Shown: positions 11,972 to 24,130, counted from the stretch's first letter. The stretch: 64,000 nucleotides of DNA from Tretioscincus oriximinensis (GCA_022410635.1 JAJVDF010000221.1:656901-720900); one strand, 5' to 3'. A program made the numbers and translations. Notes: generated by a model not told the origin, from the letters alone.

Positions 11972-13210
11972 CTATGCCATTCTTCCTCTTGCCAAAAGGT
12001 AGTCATCTTGACTTTTTAAAGATAGCTATTCATAAAAAACCTAACTTCCTTTCTTCTTTTTAGTCTTTTTTTTACTATTTCCTCTTTTTTTCTCCAGCAC
12101 CGAACCTTATTTTGAATTATATCCCATATAAAAAGGGATTGTTGGATGCATGCTGGTGCCAATTACAATCTACCCCAAACCACTGAAATTTACACTAAGG
12201 TCATGTGCACTCAGTTCTCTTAGTACAATCATGATGTCTCCATCATACCTTCTAATGGAATTTTGGCTCTTGACTCAGAATAAACGTCCTTTTCCCCAGA
12301 ATATTTATAGTTCAATTATTCAGGTATCACTCCCAAAATCGTTACACCTGCAGACACATGTGTATACCTTCTTAACGGAGACTACGAGAAGAAGCTGCAC
12401 AAGAAAACGCAACTGAGTGTGCTCAGTATTTCTGGGCATGCCTAGTATTCCTCACCCTTTACTTCTTCTCGTCTATTCCACAGGCTTTCTAATGGTTTGT
12501 TTGCAAAAGGATAAAAGGATTCACAGACTCGTGGCTGAGTTATTCTGGAGTTTAAAACGTAAGAACAGTTCAGCTCTGTTCTGGGATATCATCCATTATA
12601 AGGCCCAGAACTGAAAGGCTCTGATTATTATTAAAACTCATAATAAAACTGCATTTCTGAAATAATGCAATAATATTCATCAAAATAAGATGCTATGCTA
12701 AACAAATATATCAGAGATTTTTAAAACGAGTGCTTTGTAAATTAAAAAAGTTACACGTTTTTAAGAGCTTATATGAAAATAAAACTACAATTAGAGCATA
12801 AAATTCAAGCAAAACAGAAACACATTTAATAAAAGTGTCCTGGAAGGCTTCATAGAGATCATTATCTCTTATAACAGATCTATCATTTTGCCATTAGAAG
12901 CAAAGTTTATTTTAAAAATTACTCCCANCATCAGGAACTCTTTTTATATCTGAATAGATCTATATTAATCATATTACATTTTATATTTTAACAACCTTAC
13001 CAAAAGAAAGATAGCTATTATAGATAAGTCAGCATATTTTCCATACTAAATAGCTTGTTCCTCATTAGAATTCTGACACATTTCTGCCTCAAAGGAAAGA
13101 ATGAATCATTTTGTCCAAAGACTGTAGAATGATTTAATCTAGTTCTTGACAACTCTCAAATGAATATGACAGTGTAGATGCACTTCAATTTATACAGAAT
13201 AAATATATAG
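11972..13210. other. AT-rich stretch without recognised content
   Basis: No recognised family. Two adjacent short ORFs (12150-12416 and 12417-12614) overlap nothing known and show no domain. Confidence 0.45.
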
Positions 13211-13698
13211 TAGGCTGACCAGATGGGCCCTTTGGAGGGGGGGACCCAGTTTTGGGATATCTACCCGGGGGTGTGCTATTTCACCAGTTTTTGCTGGGAA
13301 AGNTTTTTTTCAATAAATTTTATCTAGGGGTCTCTGGCATCTGGGGTTGGCTCCTGAAGGCACCCTCCCCTCAGTAAAAAAATAAAAAATTCTCACACAC
13401 TTCAAAAAATGATTTTTTTNAAAAAAAAATTCACTGCACCACTACCACGGGGCTCTAGCAACTGGGGNCAACTCCTGAAGGTACCCTTCCCTTACTAAAA
13501 AAATAAAAAATGCAAATTTCTGATGCACTCCAAAAATTCTCACACACNTTTAAAAAATCTCACATGTGTCACAGATTTCTTGGGAAGAAATTTCGGAGGG
13601 GAATGCATGTTGGTGGGTGATATGCATATTCATGAATATGAAAATTAGCATGAATATTAATTACCCCAGTTTGGGCCTCAGAAAATCTGGTGAGTCTA
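13211..13698 (-). mobile_element. hAT-like TIR element, long class
   Basis: Copy of the 'taggctgaccagat' family in minus orientation. It starts taggctgaccagatggg and ends atctggtgagtcta. The interior has the family's runs of tgtgagaattttt-type words (here in complement) and the segment 'attcatgaatatg'. Flanking 8-mers do not match, so the target duplication has decayed or the copy is recombinant. Confidence 0.75.
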
Positions 13699-13979
13699 CA
13701 TAGAAAAGATAGAACTGATGAAGATTCCTATTAAGTATTTTTAAAAATGGAAAAAGCCGCATCACTATGTGGGTGGTGTACCTAGCAAAAGTACCTTAGA
13801 GACTTATCTAGGTTAATTAAATTCATGACATTTTAGTTCTATTTTGTAACTCTATAAGATTAAGTGCTTCACACTAAAATTTCTTATACTGGTGAAAACA
13901 GATAAACCAAATAATAATAGTAACCAGGCCTTTTTTTGTGACGGTACGCAATGGTACGCAGTACTGTCACCTTTTATTT

Positions 13980-14119
13980 NNNNNNNNNNNNNNNNNNNNN
14001 NNNNNNNNNNNNNNNNNNNNNNNNNNNNNNNNNNNNNNNNNNNNNNNNNNNNNNNNNNNNNNNNNNNNNNNNNNNNNNNNNNNNNNNNNNNNNNNNNNNN
14101 NNNNNNNNNNNNNNNNNNN
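13980..14119. other. Assembly gap (140 Ns)
   Basis: Unresolved bases inside a GC-rich repetitive segment of the element at 13925-14296. True length is unknown. Confidence 0.98.
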
Positions 14120-14258
14120 GGCTGCGGTGGCAGCAGGGGGGCAGTGTTAGCAGCGGGGGGCGGGGGCGTTAGCAGCTGCGGCGCTAACGCTGTCCCCCGC
14201 CCCCGCCGCCGCTAACGCTGCCCCCCTCCCAGCCCAACGCCGCCGCCGCTAACGCCGG
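14120..14258. repeat. GC-rich, CpG-rich tandem segment
   Basis: Imperfect repeats of gctaacgc, gccgccgc and gcagcggggg with inverted counterparts. The sequence could fold strongly, which explains the neighbouring gap. Confidence 0.75.
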
Positions 14259-14304
14259 TGAGTACCGTCACGTTTTTTTCTAGAAAAAAAGCACTGATAG
14301 TAAC

Positions 14305-15784
14305 CCAGCATTACAATGCACACAAACTAAGACATTTGATCAAAACATTTTTCTTAAGAGAAAGGAAAACATAAACATAAGTCAAGCAAATTAGCAGTCA
14401 TATATAGCAAAGGGCAGGGGAGGAGAGAGAGGTGGCCTCCACCATGTGATCTAGGAATATCAGCTCTCATTTAAACTTGCTGCAAGGCAGATTTGTAGAG
14501 ACTGCGTTCCTAACAAACTGCCAATGCATCTGCAGGAGCCGCCAGGACCATGCTCCCATCCAGACATAAATCCTTTGTGCGGATGCAGCCCTCCCTCCAT
14601 ATCCTTTGGCCTCCACTTCCTAAGGCTGGGCCAAGCTCATCCAAATTGGGAAGGATGGGAATGTTTAATTCAGAAATTCCATTTTGGCACTTCCAGTGGT
14701 TCACCATTTCTAGACATCCATGAACTCATAAGTAAAACTACTGATAGTGCAAAGTATACAAGGCAAACCAACCATTCAAGTGGAAGGTTTCCCATACCCC
14801 TCACCAATTTGTGGAAGTGATGCCCCCAAACTCCTTCTTAGATCAGGATACCACCAAGTTCAGAAACAGCCTTCGACTGCATTCACAAGCAAAATAAAGG
14901 AACATTTCAAATAGAGTTTAAGAGGTGGTGTTATGGAAACACATTTTCCTTCCCACCAAGTAGTTCACAATAATGACCAGAAATGCACTAGCCTCAGAGT
15001 AGATGCTGCTTGTATTTCAGGCCACTCGCACATTGATAATTCATTCTGCACTCAGATATAATTTGATTTAAAAACCCACACACATAAAGGTGAGAGTGGG
15101 AATAAAATTTAAGTAAAATGTTGGCAATCTATCTCTATGATCTTATCTTTAAACCCTTTGTACTGCCAGATTCATAGGCATTTTGGTAAGTAGCTTGATA
15201 CATTTCATGTCAGCAATTATGGTGCACATGCAATAATTACAGCAATCACCAACAGTTCAGGTATTTTCTTTTGCTGTCTTCCCGGAGGTATTATTTAAAA
15301 CAGGCTCATGGGCAAGAATATATAAAGTGAGGAACTGGAAACTCTGTGATAGAGCCAAGATGTAAATCCTAAGGCAAACAAGTCATGCAGCAAGGAACAT
15401 AGTTGGGTGTTGTTGTTGTTTTAAACTCACTCTGGCATAGGAAATCAAAGCTGTCATCTAAATTAACGAAGAACAATTATAGAAATATTTGTTTCTAATA
15501 TGCACCTTCAGCATTTCATCCTCCACTATCGCCAACAGACTTTGATGTTGTTGCTCTCAACATCTGACTAGATTCTGATAACTCTATGGATATGTTGTTG
15601 CAGCTATAGGAAGGCTCCCCATTATTTCCTTCTGGGAAGGTCAGTGATTGAAATGTGGACTTTTTTTCAAGTAATGGAGTTTATAGCCACAGCAAAATGA
15701 TGAATAAAATAGATAAAATGTTGCTAGAGGTCAGTTGNAGAGCCTACTCAAATCTCATTTTTATTTTATCGTTTCTCAAAATGT
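14305..15784. other. Stretch without recognised content
   Basis: No known repeat recognised. Opposed ORFs at 14510-14820 on both strands are mirror shadows with no domain. A short (TTG)n occurs near 15405-15420. Confidence 0.45.
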
Positions 15785-15935
15785 AGAGCCAGTTTGCTGT
15801 AATGGTTAGCATTCAACTCTTATCTGGTAGTGTCCCCTGAAGCCATCTGGGTGACCTTGGCTCAGTTATAGTTTTTTAGAGAAAAAACTATGTGAGCCAT
15901 ATTGTAAATAAACATTTGTTGTTGTTGTTGTTGTT
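15785..15935 (+). mobile_element. tRNA-headed SINE, type 1, degraded
   Basis: The head reads gagccagtttgctgtaatgg and is followed by catctgggtgaccttggctc. The B box and part of the body are lost. The copy ends in (GTT)n at about 15917-15935, again at the SINE 3' end. Confidence 0.75.
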
Positions 15936-16519
15936 TCACAATTGTGAAACTCAACTTCACCAAAGCAGGATTTACATGCGCTATGCACACTTATTGCACT
16001 GCAATGGTGTTCCTATGGTGACCTCAGAGCACACAATCTGTCACAAGTGTACAGTAATGTGGTAATGGCAGAATGACAAAAAGAGCTGAAACAGCACATG
16101 AACACAGGAAATGGCCAACTACTGCAACCCTTTCTCTTATTCATGTTCCCCAACTTCCATAATTTCATTGCCAAGTTGGCAGAAAATAGATCTCATTAAC
16201 ATTGTGATTAAAGGGTGTTATTCCCTCATTATCTTGACCAGAGATTACTCAGGTTTCCTCCAATTGTTCTACCACATCCATTTCTGCATTCTCTACCATA
16301 AACAGCTTTGTTTTAAAGACTTCAAAAATGAAGAAGTATATTTAAGAACAATGTACATATAACCCAAAACCCCAGAATAACTGCCAAGAATAATGGATGT
16401 ACAGAAATCTATTTATTGAACAGATTATACTGAGAGATGTATCTAACTCCACATGTGGTGGACTTGTATTAAAATAAAAAGCTTATTCTTCAGGATCGAG
16501 GAAGGTTTAAATGAAAAAT
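15936..16519. other. Stretch without recognised content
   Basis: No repeat family recognised; the ORF at 16111-16362 (83 codons) has no family motif. Confidence 0.4.
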
Positions 16520-17485
16520 GTGTGATCAAGACCAAAATGACATATTGAAGCCCAGAGGCAACTCTATGCATATAAAAAATTGCATTTTGAAAGCCTCGGC
16601 AGCTGCCTGTTCCCTATACAAACTGTACTTCCATAGAAACCCCAGGACAATAAAACCAATCCTAGAGGTATTTGGCTCGTTATCAAGCCTCCTTTATGGA
16701 GTGGAAATATAGGGATTTTCAAACCTACAGAAACTTAAAGCATTCCACTTTATCAGCAGCTGTTAGAGCAGAATTAGTTATGTCTCCATTATATAGCCAA
16801 ATCATAGGTAGACAATACAACTACTGGAATAAGCTTAATCTTGTGAACCAATAAAGACTTTCAAGAACAATCCAACATTATGCTTAGGAAATCATGTCTG
16901 GCTAAACTGGAAGATCAATTAACTCAGCTAAGTCTCCCATTCTATTTCCTAAATAACCTTGGGGCTAAAGCTAAATTGATGCCGATAGCCATCCAAAATG
17001 ATCTCACAGCGATAGCCCGTTCTAAAGCCACTACTTATTTGGCAGTGCACAAACAACAAACAGAATGTATTTGGCAATTCCAATTCCATTTTCACTCCAA
17101 AAACAGTTTACAATTTTGATCAACTGGACAATTCACTGAAATTTGGATATTACAATAAAGAGCCAAGAGAGGAGAGATGTTGTATTTGGGAAGATCAAGC
17201 AGTGGAGGACACCAGACACTTAACAGAGGCAGACAAGTCTACACTCTACTCCAGAGCATGGGTAGGTTGACAATCACTGGAGTCAGCTTACACATTACCA
17301 AGGATTCCAGAATGTGATTGAAGTCTATGGAACAATCTACGGTGCCCTAAGAACAATGACTATAGAACTGGGGGCTTTACTTTTTAAATTGTTTTATTTT
17401 GGCTCATTTGTATGAGATAGAAGATTCATCCTGGTCTGTCTCTCCTTGATATGGTCAAATGACTAATCAATAAATGATTGATTGC
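16520..17485 (+). pseudogene. Decayed LINE, end of RT region and 3' UTR
   Basis: Three plus-strand frames together read like the thumb and C-terminal part of a LINE ORF2: LFGSLSSLLYGVEI-type text at about 16650-16712, ELVMSPLYSQIIGRQYNYW with a following KLNL at about 16770-16845, TAIARSKATTYLAVHKQQ at about 17000-17060, and a cysteine/histidine patch (REERCCIWEDQAVEDTRHLT) at about 17165-17225. The 3' UTR ends with aatcaataaatgattgatt near 17480. It does not match the CR1, L1 or BovB copies in this window, so it is a fourth LINE type; its clade (L2, R4 or other) I cannot settle. Stops and frameshifts throughout. Confidence 0.6.
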
Positions 17486-18359
17486 CTTTTCAATGAAGAG
17501 GGTGGTACAAACAACCATTGTGTTTGTACCAGCTGGGTGTGCAATGAATGGAATACCTTGGCTTGTAGAGTAAGCTTTTTCCAGCAGATGTTCATGGGAC
17601 GTTTTCCAAGAAATGTGTGTTTTATAAAGTAGTGTTTGTCTAGGGGCAAAAAGTAGGTCCTTAAAAATGAAATAGAAGAAGTCTGGAATCTAAATTAGTA
17701 TCATAATATGAGCATGTTTTAAGAGGGATCATTGAAGTGTTGTTAGTTCCACAATAACTCACCAAGTAAGGACATTTTTCTCAAAAAGCTGCAAACTTGA
17801 TGACTTTAGGAAATTTCTCTACCAATATTACTTTCATAATGACTTCCACTTTTTATATTGTCAAACACACATAGGATTTGAGCAACTGAAAATAATATAT
17901 TGCATATTATTTTTGGACTTAGGCAGATGAACAGGTCAAACTTCAACTGATTTTCCATTACTAACTCAGGAAAAAAAGCTTCTCATAACTAGTTTCCTTT
18001 TTTTAAAATACGGAGTTCCCTTTTCATTCTCTTGACTGAATGCAAACTTTGAACATACTCCCTCCTCTTCTTATTGTTAGTAAAACCTGAGAGTCATGGG
18101 GCTGTTTCTGATACAGCTTTCATATCCACTTCCATGCCTCACAGCCACAATTCTGTAACTGATATCCATAGTACTTCCTCTCAGTTCCATATGTGCCCAT
18201 AGGCCAATAATCAGAGAGGAATTTCTGCCTTATGACATCAGGCTGCTTTTATCTCTTGAAAGTATGAGAAAACATGTTTACTTTTTTCTCTTATGTGAAC
18301 CATTTATAGTTGTCTCTGAAATCAGTCATCTTTTACTTATCTCTGTTCTCCATACCAGC
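17486..18359. other. AT-rich stretch without recognised content
   Basis: No repeat or gene recognised. Confidence 0.45.
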
Positions 18360-18700
18360 TCATTGTATTTTCATAACCAGTTGTGAGACTCTGGAAGCCA
18401 GTAAGTATTGTGACAGTGATATGCAGCTCAGAAAGTGATTTATTTACTCTTCAGAGAATCTGAATTTGATCTGCATTGACCAGTTCAGTGGTGGGAGTTT
18501 TCTGGCTGGGAATCTCTGCCCGGAGGCCAAAATTCTTGGTCATTTTGGGTTCGGCTCACACGCAAAGCACATGCGGAAACTTTTGACGTAACTTCCGGAA
18601 CAAGTGGTGTGTGTACTGAGGAACAAGGGAGCACTCCACAGTCNGTTTTACTGGTAAGCAAATACACCCAGAGAGTAGCAAATCCACTTTTGCGTAGAAC
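18360..18700 (-). other. Candidate solo-LTR fragment, CpG-containing
   Basis: On the minus strand near 18445-18400 the text aataaatcactttctgagct is closely similar to a block at about 37490-37515 (aataaatcactttcagagct), and similarity extends some 45 bp. The AATAAA and the CpG-bearing upstream part (18485-18640) would suit the U3/R of an LTR. Neither terminal TG...CA nor a target duplication is identified, so this is tentative. Confidence 0.3.
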
Positions 18701-19004
18701 ATCTGCAGCCCTAGAGTGTTTAAGCTTAAAATAAAAAAATCCTATTCTACTGTTTACAAACTGAAAGTGCCAAAGTCAAAAGAAAAATAGATNGCACAAT
18801 TTCTTGACTAACCATCAGCACACATTAACCTGTTTATATAGTAATAAAAATTGATCTCTTTCTGGGTGTGAGCAGATAAGCTTTAAAGTGTGCTCTATAA
18901 AAGGCTTGTGGGTATAATGTCAGAAATCAAAACTATCCCAACTAAGAGAGGAGGTTCAGGCTTAATCTAACAGCAATTCTCATTCCAATGGACATAAATG
19001 TGGC

Positions 19005-19310
19005 TGAAATATCCAGCAAGGAGTCTTAAAGCACCTTAGAGTTCAACAAGAAAAAGGTAGGCAGAAGGAAAAGCTTTCATTAACAAGTCAACTTCTTCAG
19101 ATACTCACAAGAAAAAGATAGGCAGCATGAGCTTTCATAGACATGTTTGTCAGATGCATAAGAAGAAGTGTATCTGAAGAAACAGACTTGCCTACGACAG
19201 TTCATGCTGCCTCCCTGTTTCTTGTTAGTATCTAAGGTGCTTCAAGACCCCTTGTTAGATGTTCTGGGCCCAGAATAACACAGCTATTTCTTTGAAATAT
19301 AGCACCATGA
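19005..19310. repeat. Inverted pair of the 'ctgaagaagt' dispersed repeat
   Basis: The second half (19150-19310) reads tatctgaagaaacagacttg, gttcatgctgcctccctg and acagctatttctttgaaa. The first half (19012-19105) is the reverse complement of the same unit, with gtcttaaagcaccttagag and aacttcttcagatac. The two arms lie head to head around 19110-19150. Single copies are at 8655-8825 and 34572-34735. Confidence 0.7.
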
Positions 19311-21852
19311 ATAAAATAGATTTGAGTTTCTTTCAAAAACGATGTACGTGTATAATGTATCTGATAAGAACAGTAGCCACAAAGTAATTCTNAATACTGC
19401 CTCTTAATAAAGCAACAGATGAACTTGTTGTTTATAAACCAGTGTAAACATTTACAATTATTCACTTAATAACTAACACTCTTAATACCTTTGAGTGTTG
19501 AGTCACATTAACAGATGGCATGCATTACAGTGGGTTATATTAGGTTATATGTCTTCAATTGTGCAAGANGGCTTGTATGTGATTGCCACGAAAAAAAGAG
19601 GGGGAAAATCCTTGTTAATCCCATTTGCATCAAATATCTGGTATTTGTCATTTGACATATAACAGAATTGAGTCCAGATGGCAGTGGAGACATTTGCTTC
19701 TTTTGTTAAAGTTTGTCACAAAAGGAACAGACATGGTGAATGACAGATGGAGAACTTGCTTCACATAACCTGGGTTTTAGAAATTCCAACCTAATTAATC
19801 TGTATGATCTTCATCAGAAAAAAAATTGCTAATCTTTCCAACTATTGTGAAACATATTTCTCCACACTCCACTTCTTTACCAAGTTTTCCTGCAAACAGA
19901 AGCTGCCTCAAAAATTAGTGCGGGGAAACCTGATAATTTTGCTCTCCTTCTCTTCTATGTCAGAAAGTATTTTCTGATAGAATCATTTGCATACTTATCA
20001 GATGAACTCCGTCAACCCTGTAAAGTTGAAACATGGAGCAAAATAATATGAGAATGAAAATCTCACAACCTCTACGTATCTTTTTCCCAGTACTAAATGG
20101 TATATGATCATAAAATCAACATTCATCACTAACCTGCAAGAGGCCCACACTGCTATCTTGAACATTTCCAGCTCTTATATCATTATATAAATATATATCC
20201 ACATATGAACCATGCAGAGAGCCACATTTTGTCAAGAATTTTACCATTATTGTTGTTGCTATCAAATTCTTTCAGGTCTTCTGCTATCAAATTCTTTCAG
20301 ATGTTTTGTTTTAATTTTTTTTAGAACTTTCTGCCTACCATCCCCTATTCCCCCTTATTCTGTAAAACGTTATTGTCCTTTTGACATACTTGAAACAGAT
20401 AAAGTGCCAGCAAATTTTGGTTTTCATTATAAGTGAATTTTCTCCAAAAGCTGAATGTTCATGTCCCAGACTACACAAAGGAAATAATTGTTTCCCTGAT
20501 CAAGGAAGACTTGATTTCTTTCCCACATTTATAAGCAGCTGTATGTTTTTAATAATGAAAATATATTTTGGTACACTCAAAGGAACAAATACCTAAGACA
20601 TAATAAACTAAATGCTGCTGACTACCTTATAGTAGATACTTACTCAGTCCAGGTTAACATTAAATACTCTGATCAAAAAAATCAAGGGAACACTTAGGGT
20701 TATACTGTGATATTGAAGNGTTCTCTAAATTTTTTGTAGCAGTATATTAATGTCAATGGAAGCAATCAGTTTTGATTGTATGTCTCTATACCAACACAAA
20801 GAGGATCTAAAGGCTTGCAGATATTGGCAGGACTGTTTTCTACAGTATTAGGTATCCTGATAACAAGTCAATGGCACTGTCTATCAAGGTGAGCATATCC
20901 AAGAACCTTGGATGATTCCAAGTACTTGGGAGATGACCAGCCCAGGATGGAACTCAAATTCCTTGATGATAATTTTCTTGAAGATACAATAATGTGCTGC
21001 TGTATTAGAAAGTACTAGACTGGGCAGTTGGGCCAAGTGATCAGTAAGATGTGGTGAATTACCAGGTAGGTGTGAAGAAAGAAGAAGTAATCCTAAATCT
21101 AGCCTTCCAAGACACCTTCACTAAACCACTACACAGCTACCCAGGTCACACTATATTCTGTGGAACTAAATACAACAAAGCATTGGCCCCAATTTTTCAA
21201 GTCATAATAAATAGGAACAAAATGAGAGACAAACACATGGTTCAATGTCATCCATTTTCTTCTTTTTCTTCCAACCCCATCTACAATGCTGAGTTGTAGG
21301 GGCCTAAGAAGGCTACATCCACCACAGACTGTTGTGTTAAAATCTACTAATAGGGCACCTTTGAGAGGACTCAAAGGCTATCTGCAGATCCACTGCAGAT
21401 AGTAGCATTTGGATTAAATGCTCAAATATTTCTGCACTACACTTTGGGCCTAAACCAGAAGCCCAGACGGAAATTTATGTCTCTGTGTTAGGCAATTCTA
21501 CCCAGACCCTATTCCTCCCAGGTAATGGCTTATTCAGATAAGACCAGTGTTACAGTGGGCCTCAGCATATGAAATCCAGAAACACCCCTATGCAACAGAA
21601 TTATGAACACTTTGTCCAATTAGATTTTTGAAAAGAATAAAATTCATGAATTGGGACTGGAAGGTATAGGGATGCAATAATTGCAATCCTGTCTGGATAG
21701 TCAAAATTATATAAGAAGATTTCTATTCATCCCATGGCCAGTGATAATTAATGCAGTTTAATCTTCGATATATGTGTAATAAGAGATGAACTTTGATCTT
21801 AACGCTCCAATTCCATTGTATCAGTTGCCATTTTGTACTTTCATTAATCTAT
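19311..21852. other. AT-rich stretch without recognised content
   Basis: Nothing assignable. A short tandem duplication lies at 20258-20302 (tatcaaattctttcag twice, 24-bp period). ORFs here are under 85 codons with no domain. Confidence 0.45.
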
Positions 21853-22011
21853 GGCTACGTTCGCACGACAAGCTAAAACCCGGAATAAAGTTATATACCA
21901 GAATATAGCAAAGGCGTGTATGTTCACACCACAAAGCTATATTCTGGAATATACAATGGCGGGCCTGTGCACACGGACGAGTATACTTGAATTCTCGTGA
22001 TACACAGCCGG
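21853..22011. mobile_element. Partial TIR element related to 11634 and 52391
   Basis: Begins ggctacgttcgcacgac, like the 52391 copy (ggctgcgtgcgtacgac). It contains agctatattctggaatatac and gcctgtgcacac, also shared. The segment with the two mirrored 'ccagaatata/tattctgg' words suggests internal rearrangement. A possible right end is cacagcc near 22011; no target duplication. Confidence 0.55.
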
Positions 22012-22889
22012 TTCTGCCGCGTTGCTTCAGCTGTACCCTCCTTCCAGCCAGCCCAACAAAGCCAAGCGGAGGAGCAACACGGCACCCTATATCTCAGGGC
22101 AAATTTTTCCACCCATTTCATGTAAAAAGAATAGTAATTTACTGGGAGAAGAAGGTATCTGTAGATTTGTATGTGGGGTAGGATTTCTTTAAGTGAAATA
22201 TAATGTATTCCAACTTTAGCTTGTATCCAATACTTTTAGAAAGTCTCTAGAATCTGTATCTGGAAGCTTGTTAAGAAAAATATCTGCTTCCATATGGCAA
22301 CAGCAGAAGACCTCCTGTAGCCACAGTGCTTGCTCCATCTACACACACTTTGGAGACTTCTTCCCTATTTTCATAAATTTCTGAGTAACCTCATTAAGGT
22401 CACACANAAAAAATACATCCAGATCTAGCATTTTATGAAAATGGTGACTAGTACCCTTGAAGTGCCCTTTTCAAGTGGCATTTTTTGATGGTAGGTTACA
22501 ATCATGAAAAATAATCTCAAACTTAGGAACATTAAATTTCAAATATGGAGTAATTTTATTTCTCCCTTGTTCCAATGTCTAACTCCCCCTGACTAATTTG
22601 TTCTTTGATTTGATGTTGTTGTTGTTGCTAATGCAGAAATAAACAATTTATGACATTATTCAAAACTTCAAGCTTGTTTGAGCCTCCCATCAATTTCAGT
22701 TTTCTACAAAGAAAGAAAACAAACATTTTTAATTGTAAGTGTATGAGCTGATCCCTTGCTCCCATGAAATCTATATTTTCATGTTTACTGTTGAAATTAG
22801 TGATGCTCTAATATTACAGCCCCTCAGGTTCACATTTGACATGCATTCCTAACGTCTTTAAGCCTCTCCAGCATTGAGCCACAACTATA
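22012..22889. other. Stretch without recognised content
   Basis: No repeat recognised apart from a short (GTT)n at about 22614-22627. Confidence 0.4.
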
Positions 22890-22960
22890 CTGAATAAATT
22901 TATTATTATTTATTTGTTTACATTTTTATCTGAAGGTCCCAGGACAGCCAACAATAAAAA
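22890..22960 (-). mobile_element. LINE/SINE tail fragment ('aaatgtaaa-taaataaata' family)
   Basis: On the minus strand: ttattgttggctgtcctggg, accttcagataaaaatgtaa, then an A/T tail of taaat units. It matches the 3' ends at 26578-26720, 46490-46790 and 50925-51050. Confidence 0.6.
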
Positions 22961-23012
22961 CAACAATACAAAATTAACATTTAAAGCAGTAAATATCTAG
23001 GAGTGGGAAAAG

Positions 23013-23156
23013 AATCATAGAGAAATATACTCCAGGGTCATCGGGTCCAATGCACAATGCAGGATTCATGAAACCATCCTAAACTGATGACTATCCAACC
23101 TCTGATTGAAAACTACTAGGGAAGGAGAATTCACTACTTCCTGTGGCCGTCTATAC
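23013..23156 (-). mobile_element. CR1 3' UTR fragment, second CR1 type
   Basis: Begins gaatcatagagaaatatact and continues with gggtcatcgggtccaatgc and aggattcatgaaaccatcct. This is the same UTR as at 58312-58450. It is cut off at about 23156 by the hairpin sequence. Confidence 0.75.
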
Positions 23157-23246
23157 CACCTGCTGGTGTTACGGATGAAAGGAGCAGAGGGGAGACGAAC
23201 ACAGCCATCTCCCTCCTGCTCCTTTCATCCGTAACACCAGCAGGTG
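23157..23246. repeat. Perfect 31-bp inverted repeat (hairpin)
   Basis: Arm 1 at 23157-23187 (cacctgctggtgttacggat...) and arm 2 at 23216-23246 are exact reverse complements over 31 bp. Further pairing continues into the 28-bp spacer with a few mismatches. A weaker inverted repeat follows at about 23274-23327 (ccagagtgatatcacttc against the complement of gaaatgatattactctgg). Confidence 0.95.
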
Positions 23247-23395
23247 TTACAGCCAAATGGAGCAGGCAGCTGCCAGAGTGATATCACTTCTTGCCCCTGC
23301 AAGAAAGGAAATGATATTACTCTGGCCCTCACACTCCTACAATGATGTTTGTTTGGCCCTTGGGTCCAAAAAGGTTGGACCACCCTGCCTTAGAT
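23247..23395. mobile_element. hAT-like element, right part (candidate)
   Basis: The complement of 23355-23393 reads like a hAT terminal repeat (gcagggtggtccaacctttt, then tggacccaaggg). No matching left end found, so the hairpin at 23157-23246 may be the interior of a truncated element. Confidence 0.4.
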
Positions 23396-24009
23396 GATTG
23401 AGGAAAGAAGTGTTCTAATTGTCATACTCGATTCCATTATGGCAATGGATAGGCAATCTGGATGTTTCTCTTGTTGCACATAACCATGCAATGCTGGTAG
23501 CACAGTTTTCTGAAGCTAGTAATTATGCTTAGAATAAAATCATCTCTAGCCCTTCCTATACTGAACTGCCAATAGATTGTTGCAGAAAACCACCTCTACA
23601 TTGATATCAGACACCCAATAAACATTGCTGATCTTTTTTTGAGAGTTCTAAGCTCCTTGGTAATCTTATTGAAGATACCATGGAACAAGTGAAATACTTC
23701 TGTGATCTTCTGTGATTCCATAAGCCAATCACAGTTGTTCCAAATTTCCTGTGTTTTCAGAAAGACCCCTAAATACTTGGTGCCTGAAACTGTAAAAAAT
23801 GAACAGCTTTAATTCCTATACTATGATTGTGTAACAATTGTAATTGTTATTTATTAGTTTTCATTTGTACTATTGAATAAAATATTTATTTAAAAAATCC
23901 ACAAAAAGTCCTTAAATAGTAAGAGTTTATTCACTCAAAGCACAAGCAATAATCCAAGTATTTCATGCTGCATTATACTTAAAATAAATTGAAATCTGAT
24001 CAGAGACCA
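23396..24009. other. AT-rich stretch without recognised content
   Basis: No repeat or gene recognised in about 600 bp. Confidence 0.45.
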
Positions 24010-24130
24010 ATTCTCCAGTGTTTTCTGGCAAAGCCAGAAGGAGCCCCAAGGATTGGGGTCTATGGCAGCAAGGGTGATCTTTGTGGATGTCCCCATTGCT
24101 TCTTCTGCCTTTTGCCTGCAATTTAAATTT
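24010..24130 (+). repeat. Dispersed repeat shared with 57375-57480
   Basis: Shared order of words: ttttctggcaaagccaga here against cttctagcaaaaccaga there, then ccccaaggattgggg/caccccaaggattggg, then tggcagcaagggtgat/tggcaatgagggaaat. Same orientation; class unknown. Confidence 0.6.

Larger units (their letters stand above)
13925..14296. mobile_element. hAT-like element with 8-bp duplication and assembly gap
   Basis: The 8-mer atagtaac flanks the element exactly (13917-13924 and 14297-14304). The left end is caggcctttttttgtgacgg; the complement of the right end is cagtgctttttttctagaaa followed by aaaacgtgacggtac. An 8-bp target duplication with CAG-starting ends fits the hAT superfamily. The interior is a CpG-rich array of gctaacgc/gcagcggggg-type units and holds the only run of Ns (13980-14119). 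Open frames across it are artefacts of the Ns. Confidence 0.85.

Noticed and set aside
13892..14215. Three overlapping ORFs across the gap
   Set aside because: They are open only because Ns are translated as unknown residues; the rest is GC-rich repeat.
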